DNA of 5,402 bases from Candidatus Dojkabacteria bacterium (lineage in GTDB: Bacteria > Patescibacteriota > Dojkabacteria > B142 > OLB20). The translations under genes and the position numbers were made by a program. The notes under the pieces were generated by a model. The model saw only the letters and a program-made list of their open reading frames with translations. It did not search any database and was not told the DNA's origin. Shown here piece by piece: positions 1-4,320 of this stretch (positions within the stretch are counted from its first letter, which is position 1; the number at the start of each line of letters is the position of its first letter). Where the stretch lies: contig JAGQLK010000089.1 of the NCBI GenBank assembly GCA_020429485.1, positions 1-5,402 on the forward strand, written 5' to 3'.

Positions 1-52
1 GCACGAAAGCGTATACAAATGGTCTTCTTTTCCAATGCAATATCTTTCTCAT
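1..52 (-). CDS. possible N-terminus of a further gene, cut by the window edge
   Basis: Reading leftwards on the minus strand, an ATG at 52-50 opens 17 codons that stay open to the window edge (MRKILHWKRRPFVYAFV). The peptide has a basic start followed by hydrophobic and aromatic residues, the usual look of a membrane-protein N-terminus. It lies 6 nt beyond the TAA of the CAP-domain gene on the same strand, so the two could be co-transcribed. No Shine-Dalgarno is visible, but the other low-GC genes here lack one too. Seventeen open codons can arise by chance, so this is only a candidate. No function can be given. Confidence 0.3.
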   Translation of the reverse strand, partial: MRKILHWKRRPFVYAFV

Positions 53-58
53 ATCAAA

Positions 59-1480
59 TTAATTCGTTATCCCATTTAAAATATTCCCAGACATCCCTCC
101 AATAATGGCTATCATAATAATTAATAGTATGCTTGATAGATGGAGATGAGATTTACTACGTTTGATACCAGTCATTCCACTTTTTGAAAGCACCGCGAAA
201 TCAATTACAAATAATCCACTCAAAAACAACATAAACCCTATATTTACCTTCGCTTGAGTATCTTTACCTAGTATATTATCCCGGAAACTTCCCAACATAC
301 CTTCTTGATCTTTTTCTATTAGCGGATCATTAATTTTAGCCAGCGCTTCTGCCAAAACAGCTTTGGAACCAATTTCTTCTCTGGTTATGTTACCTGCTTC
401 ATCTGTAGCTACCAACACAACTGTATCATTGATTCTGAAGAAATCTAGATCGATACTTAATTCCCAATTATCTTCACCTGCTTGATAAAAAGGCTTCGAT
501 GCCTGCTCTAATATCAATGCGTCAGCATTACCTTCTGTCATTACAGATACTATTGCCGACTCTGCGTTTTCATCATATTCAACAGCACTTACAGATAGTG
601 TCTTCAGCAAAATATCTGGTGCTTGCAAATCTACTGTAAATGAAACAGCATTTGATGTACCCAACACTATATTCTGATCATCAAATGCAGTAGCAGAAAT
701 AGTATGCTCTCCTTCAGTCAAATCTGATTCTGGCCTGTAGGTAAAACTATCACCTGCTGCATCAACTCTACCAAGTACTCCTGATCCATCATAAATATCC
801 ACTCTGCTATCGATTGGAGCAGTACCCTTTATTTCTGGTTGAGACTCAGAAATCTGGCTATTATCCACTGGATAATTTATATTGACTGGTGAGCTACCTG
901 TTTCTGGTAGCTGATCAAATATCTGGTCACTTAATGATTCATTTGTAGAGCCAAAATGCACTACAATAATAGTATTATTCTCGATACCTTGATAGTCACC
1001 ATATGCAAAACCTATTCCTATCTCGTTAAAATTAGGATTGATTATATTGGCTCGATGAGTTGGACTATTCATCCAAGCAGACATAACGTTATCATTTGAT
1101 TCAAAACCCTCCGCAAGATTTTCACCTGCATAAATATATACGTAACCTGCATCATCAAAAAAGGTCCAAGGAGATACACCAGGAGGGCAATAATGTGCCC
1201 AACAATCATTTTCAAGCATAACTTGAGCTTTTGCAGTAGCTGATTCGTTCAGTGAAGTATTTACGGTTAGTGTATTTAAACCATTCTGACTTCTAATATC
1301 ATTATGAGCTTGATAAATACTAGTAAAATCAACAGCAGCTTCAGCTCTAGTAAAACCAAGACTTGCACCAAAGATATTTAAAATTATCAAAAGAACTAAG
1401 TACACTACAAACGCTTTTCTATTAAGCAAATGCGGTGTATAGTTATTGGCTTCGGTTGGTATGAAAAGGTTTTTAAACAT
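59..1480 (-). CDS. membrane-anchored CAP/SCP-domain protein with Ig-like repeats
   Basis: This 473-residue protein should be an extracytoplasmic surface protein. Residues 1-22 form a short polar N-terminus, then a hydrophobic segment (about 23-43) ends in an AEAA-like site that could be cleaved or kept as an anchor. Residues 53-178 are a CAP (SCP/PR-1) domain: HNDIRSQNGL at 59-68, WAHYC at 94-98, AGENLAEGF at 118-126, and W136 with SPTHRANI at 139-146. H96, E120 and H142 are the likely cavity residues. Residues 200-285 resemble a bacterial Ig-like domain (EIKGTAPIDSRVDIY, GEHTISATAFD). A second, divergent beta-rich repeat follows to about 370 and ends in VATDEAGN. Two predicted helices (about 414-432 and 449-468) separated by a basic loop anchor the C-terminus. 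Bacterial CAP proteins have diverse and often unknown activities; adhesion or envelope interaction is an inference. The start is the first ATG of the frame and places the membrane segment normally. No Shine-Dalgarno and no clear promoter were found upstream. Confidence 0.9.
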   Translation of the reverse strand: MFKNLFIPTEANNYTPHLLNRKAFVVYLVLLIILNIFGASLGFTRAEAAVDFTSIYQAHNDIRSQNGLNTLTVNTSLNESATAKAQVMLENDCWAHYCPPGVSPWTFFDDAGYVYIYAGENLAEGFESNDNVMSAWMNSPTHRANIINPNFNEIGIGFAYGDYQGIENNTIIVVHFGSTNESLSDQIFDQLPETGSSPVNINYPVDNSQISESQPEIKGTAPIDSRVDIYDGSGVLGRVDAAGDSFTYRPESDLTEGEHTISATAFDDQNIVLGTSNAVSFTVDLQAPDILLKTLSVSAVEYDENAESAIVSVMTEGNADALILEQASKPFYQAGEDNWELSIDLDFFRINDTVVLVATDEAGNITREEIGSKAVLAEALAKINDPLIEKDQEGMLGSFRDNILGKDTQAKVNIGFMLFLSGLFVIDFAVLSKSGMTGIKRSKSHLHLSSILLIIMIAIIGGMSGNILNGITN

Positions 1481-1562
1481 TCTTAATATTCTTATGTATC
1501 AGTCTAACATAATACATAATGGTGGAAAATAGTTATACTGGAAATTCATATATAACCTATAG

Positions 1563-1591
1563 TTGACAGTGATATATCTCTGTGATATAAT
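1563..1591 (+). promoter_or_regulatory. consensus sigma70-type promoter of the two-cassette unit
   Basis: TTGACA at 1563-1568 and TATAAT at 1586-1591 are both perfect consensus hexamers with a 17-nt spacer. TG at 1583-1584 also makes an extended -10. Transcription would start near 1598 and run into the structured leader and the gene at 1823. This is by far the strongest promoter in the window and implies high or tightly repressed expression. Confidence 0.88.
1573..1589. promoter_or_regulatory. inverted repeat in promoter spacer and -10, possible operator
   Basis: TATATC (1573-1578) and GATATA (1584-1589) are reverse complements separated by 5 nt. The pair covers the spacer and most of the -10 element, where a bound repressor would block RNA polymerase. 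The AT-rich content makes a chance occurrence plausible, and no regulator gene is nearby. Confidence 0.3.
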
Positions 1592-1680
1592 AGATTATGT
1601 TTTAGTGTTAGATTAACCTAAAACCATCTTCAAACTGCCAAATACTCAATATATTAAGATATTTAGCAGATTTGAATGCT

Positions 1681-1715
1681 TTCCGCCTAACGGAAGCTCT
1701 TTACAACAGAAGCAA
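1681..1715 (+). repeat. 5' cassette module, copy 1
   Basis: The order is TTCCG, loop CCTAA, CGGAA (1681-1695), spacer GCTCTTT (1696-1702), then ACAACAGAAGCAA (1703-1715). Copy 2 at 2496-2530 has exactly the same geometry and the same 13-nt motif, with an unrelated but fully paired stem. In both copies the stem could be extended outward by one T-G wobble. The match AGAAGCAATAGC (1708-1719) is perfectly complementary to 2420-2431, beyond the end of the gene it precedes. Confidence 0.75.
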
Positions 1716-1721
1716 TAGCAA

Positions 1722-1797
1722 TGTTATGCCTGATGAAATACTTATTTCTTTATGAGAATTTCATCAGGTATAACACTTAGTCTTACCCAGTTATACC
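1722..1797 (+). promoter_or_regulatory. 18-bp leader hairpin with a competing alternative pairing
   Basis: Bases 1722-1739 pair with 1758-1775 over 18 bp with one G-U and an 18-nt loop. The 3' arm contains GGTATAAC (1767-1774), which is also perfectly complementary to GTTATACC (1790-1797), just upstream of the ribosome binding site. The two pairings exclude each other, as in an attenuator or translational switch. The first is much longer and should dominate unless something opens it. No U-tract follows, so it is not an intrinsic terminator. Confidence 0.5.
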
Positions 1798-1810
1798 AGT
1801 ATACTTGTCG

Positions 1811-1817
1811 AAGGAGG
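1811..1817 (+). promoter_or_regulatory. Shine-Dalgarno AAGGAGG that fixes the start at 1823
   Basis: AAGGAGG ends 5 nt before ATG 1823. An in-frame TTG at 1805 would extend the protein by six residues but would put this site inside the coding sequence, so ATG 1823 is chosen. None of the three large flanking genes has a comparable site. Confidence 0.9.
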
Positions 1818-1822
1818 TTTCT

Positions 1823-2263
1823 ATGTTTTTCGACATTCCTATCCATCCTGTGGTTGTTGTGCTATACGCACTCACCACCCTGGTGACTGCTGGTCTGCAG
1901 ATCGCCTATGTCCAACGTCGTGTGGATACGAACTTAACTGTGACTATCCATCGTGAACGGTCTATTGAGGTTCGTCCTTACCAGGTCATGTCCCGGTCGT
2001 GGATGCTGAGCATTGTTCAGATCATTATTTCGATCCTGAGCTTGGCGATTGCGATCTTTGGCCTGATCTATTCGGACATCCTCCCCTACACGAGCATTAT
2101 GGGTGCTGCCAGCATCGTGATCACGTTGATCACTGCCGCTTGGCACTCTACTCGCGCCGGGAAAATCAACATCCGTGTCGCCCTGACCGTTTTCTGCATG
2201 ATTGGACATTTCTTCTGCTCCATCGCTTTGGCGCTCACCGCGTTCATTAGCATGATGAGCTAG
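1823..2263 (+). CDS. four-helix integral membrane protein, unknown family, atypical composition
   Basis: This 146-residue protein has four hydrophobic segments at about 8-30, 61-83, 87-107 and 117-143. Between the first two lies a polar, Arg-rich loop (QRRVDTNLTVTIHRERSIEVRP). I see no catalytic motif and do not recognise the family; a small membrane transporter, immunity-type or stress protein are all open. Base use stands out: 58% GC at 1861-1920 and 50% at 2041-2100, against about 28% at 3241-3300 in the gene downstream. All eight Arg codons are CGN and no ATA codon occurs, while neighbours favour AGA and ATA. This indicates recent transfer, or strong selection on codons for expression. 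It is the first gene of the unit driven from 1563 and has a strong ribosome binding site. The antisense open frame inside it is a by-product of its high GC. Confidence 0.85.
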   Translation: MFFDIPIHPVVVVLYALTTLVTAGLQIAYVQRRVDTNLTVTIHRERSIEVRPYQVMSRSWMLSIVQIIISILSLAIAIFGLIYSDILPYTSIMGAASIVITLITAAWHSTRAGKINIRVALTVFCMIGHFFCSIALALTAFISMMS

Positions 2264-2419
2264 TCCAGCAGATCACCACAACCAAATAGTTCAAAACAGC
2301 TCAAGCGAGCAATGAATTTCAGATAGGGAGAGAGAAGTGGTAGCACTAAAGACTAAAAGACTGTTCCGGAGTTTGCCACCATTGGCTTATCCGAAAATAA
2401 TTTCAAATTCACATGTCTA
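2264..2419 (+). other. spacer after the first cassette gene
   Basis: This stretch separates the gene stop from the 3' module. A weak imperfect stem joins 2364-2377 (TTCCGGA...GCC) to 2384-2395 (GGC...TCCGAA), with a bulge and mismatches. A possible short reading frame from 2337 is listed separately. No promoter or terminator is visible, so transcription probably continues to the second cassette. Confidence 0.4.
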
Positions 2420-2420
2420 G
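2337..2420 (+). CDS. possible 27-residue basic peptide
   Basis: GTG at 2337 opens 27 codons ending in TAG at 2418-2420. A purine-rich GGGAG (2326-2330) lies 6 nt before the GTG, which is good Shine-Dalgarno spacing. The peptide begins MVALKTKRLFRSLPPLAYPK, has five basic residues in its first twenty and has no membrane segment. Its stop codon abuts the 3' cassette module. The length is within chance expectation and the start is not ATG, so this is a weak candidate with no assignable function. Confidence 0.2.
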   Translation: MVALKTKRLFRSLPPLAYPKIISNSHV

Positions 2421-2470
2421 CTATTGCTTCTCTTTCTTGAGTTCATAAATATTGTGAGTTCAAGAAAGGA
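2420..2470 (+). repeat. 3' cassette module, copy 1: inverted motif plus hairpin
   Basis: GCTATTGCTTCT (2420-2431) is the exact reverse complement of 1708-1719, upstream of the same gene. It is followed at once by a 15-bp hairpin, 2433-2447 with 2453-2467, loop AATAT, including three G-U pairs. Copy 2 at 2802-2849 shares TATTGCTTCT, the hairpin frame and a trailing GGA. Where this stem has G-A paired with T-C, copy 2 has A-A paired with T-T, a compensatory change. No clean U-tract follows, so it is not a standard terminator. Confidence 0.72.
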
Positions 2471-2495
2471 TTATTCTTAATTGATAGTTCTTTTT

Positions 2496-2530
2496 TCTGC
2501 TTTATGCAGAGATCTTCACAACAGAAGCAA
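2496..2530 (+). repeat. 5' cassette module, copy 2
   Basis: The order is TCTGC, loop TTTAT, GCAGA (2496-2510), spacer GATCTTC (2511-2517), then ACAACAGAAGCAA (2518-2530). Stem, loop, spacer and motif lengths equal those of copy 1 (5, 5, 5, 7, 13), although stem and loop sequences differ. AACAGAAGCAA (2520-2530) is exactly complementary to 2804-2814, beyond the gene it precedes. Here the module runs almost directly into the ribosome binding site at 2541. Confidence 0.75.
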
Positions 2531-2540
2531 AAATTTTTTT

Positions 2541-2546
2541 AAGGAG
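2541..2546 (+). promoter_or_regulatory. Shine-Dalgarno AAGGAG of the 62-residue gene
   Basis: AAGGAG lies 7 nt before ATG 2554, optimal spacing. A second in-frame ATG at 2560 would be 13 nt away, so 2554 is preferred. Confidence 0.85.
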
Positions 2547-2553
2547 CATTCCT

Positions 2554-2742
2554 ATGCTGATGATTTGTGGAAATGTGCTGTTTGTACTCTCACTGCTTTA
2601 CCTTGCATTAGGTATATTTAGTAGAAGACAGATGAGCAAAGATGAAATGGAAGACAAAGTCCTGAATATGTTTGAATCAATAGCATTGTTCATTGCTTTA
2701 ATATCATTGCTTATTTCGCTGATCGGATATTTTATCCAATAA
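2554..2742 (+). CDS. small two-helix membrane protein, unknown family
   Basis: The 62-residue product is a helical hairpin. A hydrophobic helix at about 3-22 is followed by a charged linker (SRRQMSKDEMEDK, 23-35) and a second hydrophobic helix at about 40-60, ending at YFIQ. I recognise no family. Small two-helix proteins include holin-like proteins, toxin-like peptides and regulatory subunits, but nothing here selects among them. Unlike the gene upstream, its codons (ATA, AGA, TTA, TTG) match the low-GC background. It sits in the same kind of bracketing modules, has its own strong ribosome binding site, and is probably co-transcribed from 1563, with the terminator at 2875 closing the unit. 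Confidence 0.72.
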   Translation: MLMICGNVLFVLSLLYLALGIFSRRQMSKDEMEDKVLNMFESIALFIALISLLISLIGYFIQ

Positions 2743-2753
2743 GCGAAAAGCAT

Positions 2754-2775
2754 ACAGGAGCAATAGGCTGCTGTT
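2754..2775 (+). repeat. degenerate copy of the cassette motif forming a short hairpin
   Basis: ACAGGAGCAATAG (2754-2766) matches ACAGAAGCAATAG of copy 1 with one change. It is followed by GCTGCTGT (2767-2774), which pairs with ACAGGAGC except at one G-G position, around the 5-nt loop AATAG. It lies between the 62-residue gene and the 3' module and may be a relic of a further module. Confidence 0.4.
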
Positions 2776-2801
2776 AACCACATACATGGCCACGAATAAA
2801 T

Positions 2802-2849
2802 TATTGCTTCTGTTTTTTCTTAAGTTCATATTGTGGACTTAAGAAAGGA
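2802..2849 (+). repeat. 3' cassette module, copy 2: inverted motif plus hairpin
   Basis: TTGCTTCTGTT (2804-2814) is the exact reverse complement of 2520-2530. The hairpin follows: 2816-2828 pairs with 2834-2846 over 13 bp, loop TATTG, one G-U. The 3' arm AAGAAAG (2841-2847) can instead pair with CTTTCTT (2859-2865), so an alternative fold exists just before the terminator. The open frame MATNKLLLLFFLKFILWT (2786-2842) overlaps it but is not conserved in copy 1, so I treat this stretch as structural. Confidence 0.72.
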
Positions 2850-2874
2850 AGTTGTGAGCTTTCTTTATCTAACG

Positions 2875-2902
2875 AAAAGGCAACCTATAGGGTTGCCTTT
2901 TT
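2875..2902 (+). terminator. intrinsic terminator closing the two-cassette unit
   Basis: AAAAGGCAACC (2875-2885) pairs perfectly with GGTTGCCTTTT (2891-2901) around a 5-nt loop, and the arm runs into TTTTT (2898-2902). Flanking AACG and CGTT (2871-2874, 2903-2906) could extend the stem past one unpaired T. The A-tract and T-tract are symmetric, so it could work in both directions. It separates this unit from the gene starting at 2962. Confidence 0.88.
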
Positions 2903-2914
2903 CGTTACAAATAC

Positions 2915-2942
2915 TTGCATACCCCATTTATTGTTGTATAAT
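2915..2942 (+). promoter_or_regulatory. promoter of the kinase-like gene
   Basis: TTGCAT (2915-2920) and a perfect TATAAT (2937-2942) are separated by 16 nt and lie directly after the terminator. Transcription would begin near 2949, about 13 nt before ATG 2962. The very short leader fits the absence of a Shine-Dalgarno site. Confidence 0.62.
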
Positions 2943-2961
2943 TGGCCATTCTTACTTTTCT

Positions 2962-4308
2962 ATGATGAGCGAGTATATATTCGGTCCAGATTTAAATAAT
3001 GAGTCAGAAGTAGTTACAAGCGTAGCTCCATATCTATCTCCTGTATGGGGAGAGTCTGCTACTCCACTAAATGTAAGAATAGTTAATGTTAGAGGTGCAA
3101 TTGCCCCAGACAAACTACTACCATATGGTGTACTTGCAGATATATTCTCTTATGGAGAACCAGAAGCACCATGGACACATGCAAGAGTAGAAGTAGATAG
3201 ATTCACTAGGTCTCAGGCTTTTACACACCCTGATAACCCAAATGATATTTATTATTTTACTGGACTTAATTACGGAACAGAGAGAGGAAATGAATTAGTG
3301 CTGATAAGACCTGGTATAGATCAGGTAGGCGATATTGGAGATATCTATCTAATAGAAAGATTAATGGGTAGAGTAAGTAGTAGTGCCGGCCAGACATTAG
3401 TTACTGAACCTGATGGAACACAATTTAGGCAGCACTCTGATTCTCCACTAGGAGCATATAAAGCTGATGTCCTTATCGAAAAGATTCAAAATACAGCAAA
3501 AGCAAATAGGCTATGGGGAAGACATGCTCACATACCATTATTCAGAGGTATGGTAGAGTATAGTGATTCCATAAATGATTCTGCTGGGGGAGTGTATACT
3601 CTACCACTAAATATATCACCAATACAATTAGCGAGTTTAGAGCTTACACATTATAGATATGAATCTATTGAGTCTAGCCCGTATTTACAGTTTGCTTGGC
3701 AATCTGGCAGATTTCTTAGAATGATGCATAATAAAGGATATGCTCACAACCAATACCATACAGGAAATAGAGCACTCAGCATCTTAGACTGGAAACTATG
3801 CGCAAAAGATTTCGAAACAATGCAAAATATTAGCAGACACCAAAATAGTACTAGGTTACATTCGCTATCTGGCGCATCACCAAAGCAGTCTGTTCTTGAA
3901 CTAGATTTCTTTACTTGTGTAAGTAGCGACATAAAAACTGCACTACATATTGCAAGAAAAGAATACAAAGGAACATCACACATTCCACTTACTGCTTTCC
4001 TACCAGAAAAATTAGCATATGCATATATGCATGGAATTGCACTAAAAGTTGCTGCTGCAAATATTTTGGGTTACACGGAACCAAATAGTACAATTAACCA
4101 CGAGAGACATTTAGCAGAGACCACTAGGCTTACCAATCTCATATCGAGATATTCACCTTCACTAGCAGACCCATTAGGGATCAGAAATGATGCTGGATAT
4201 TTTACAGACGCGTTAGCAACAGGCATAGCTACACATACAGTGAGAGGTGAACATCCACTTCAAGAAGCTACTCGACAAAGACCGAGTAGGGGAAAAAGAA
4301 GAAGGTAA
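2962..4308 (+). CDS. protein with kinase-like C-lobe and degenerate catalytic loop
   Basis: From ATG 2962 this is a soluble protein of 448 residues without signal peptide or membrane segment. The frame is open from 2833, but that part covers the preceding hairpin, the terminator and the -10 box, so the start is set at 2962 (or the next ATG, 2965). An amphipathic helix at about 240-257 (LQFAWQSGRFLRMMH) leads into NKGYAHNQYHTGN (257-269), and ILDWK follows at 274-278. This order and spacing resemble the helix E, catalytic loop and metal-binding Asp of aminoglycoside-kinase/ABC1-like folds, where the loop reads H-x-D-x-H-x-G-N. H262, H266, G268, N269 and D276 are present, but the catalytic Asp position is Q264. 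Earlier segments, such as YFTGLNYGTERGNELVLI and the helix around K167-E173, could form an N-lobe, but this is uncertain. The protein ends in a basic tail (RQRPSRGKRRR). It may be a pseudokinase, a noncanonical transferase, or a different fold. Codons are AGA/ATA-rich like the flanking genes. Confidence 0.8.
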   Translation: MMSEYIFGPDLNNESEVVTSVAPYLSPVWGESATPLNVRIVNVRGAIAPDKLLPYGVLADIFSYGEPEAPWTHARVEVDRFTRSQAFTHPDNPNDIYYFTGLNYGTERGNELVLIRPGIDQVGDIGDIYLIERLMGRVSSSAGQTLVTEPDGTQFRQHSDSPLGAYKADVLIEKIQNTAKANRLWGRHAHIPLFRGMVEYSDSINDSAGGVYTLPLNISPIQLASLELTHYRYESIESSPYLQFAWQSGRFLRMMHNKGYAHNQYHTGNRALSILDWKLCAKDFETMQNISRHQNSTRLHSLSGASPKQSVLELDFFTCVSSDIKTALHIARKEYKGTSHIPLTAFLPEKLAYAYMHGIALKVAAANILGYTEPNSTINHERHLAETTRLTNLISRYSPSLADPLGIRNDAGYFTDALATGIATHTVRGEHPLQEATRQRPSRGKRRR

Positions 4309-4320
4309 TCTCCTATTTTT
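4286..4320 (+). terminator. weak hairpin with T-tract at the convergent gene ends
   Basis: Bases 4286-4293 (GTAGGGGA) can pair with 4309-4316 (TCTCCTAT) over 8 positions, two of them wobble, around a 15-nt loop, followed by TTTTT. The stem is weak but in the right place for the plus-strand gene ending at 4308. No terminator is evident for the convergent gene. Confidence 0.3.

Larger units (their letters stand above)
1598..1810 (+). ncRNA. structured 5' leader RNA of the two-cassette unit
   Basis: About 210 nt lie between the predicted transcription start and the ribosome binding site, with no coding potential seen. Almost all of it can fold. Stem 1600-1605 plus 1607-1610 pairs with 1614-1623 (10 bp, one bulge). 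A long imperfect hairpin spans 1629-1676: TTCAAACTGC (1629-1638) against GCAG-A-TTTGAA (1666-1676), with AAATA/TATTT inside. The 5-bp stem of the repeated module lies at 1681-1695, and an 18-bp hairpin at 1722-1775. It matches no riboswitch or leader family I can recognise. It may regulate the downstream gene, stabilise the message or be a free RNA. Confidence 0.55.

Noticed and set aside
1607..1691. Integron attC-like core sites (GTTAGAT at 1607, GCCTAAC at 1685)
   Set aside because: They are in the wrong order for an attC (which needs RYYYAAC before GTTRRRY), and no partner site occurs around either cassette, nor an integrase gene.
1805..1822. TTG start extending the 146-residue protein by six residues
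   Set aside because: The extension covers the AAGGAGG ribosome binding site of ATG 1823.
1934..2209. Antisense open frame of 91 codons inside the GC-rich gene
   Set aside because: It is highly polar and low-complexity, without a ribosome binding site, and overlaps a well-supported membrane-protein gene; a by-product of high GC.
1999..2250. Plus-strand open frame of 83 codons in another frame of the same gene
   Set aside because: Cys/His/Asp-rich composition with no start signal, explained as an out-of-frame shadow.
2463..2496. Terminator between the two cassettes (TTCTTTTTT at 2488-2496)
   Set aside because: No stable GC-containing stem directly precedes the T-run. The nearby AAGAA/TTCTT pairing is too weak.
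2786..2842. Hydrophobic 18-residue peptide starting at ATG 2786
   Set aside because: It lies within the second 3' module and has no ribosome binding site. The equivalent frame in the first module has a stop directly before the motif and no start, so coding is not conserved.
1681..2849. CRISPR array
   Set aside because: Only two or three motif copies exist, at gene-sized spacing, with no direct repeat-spacer pattern and no cas genes.
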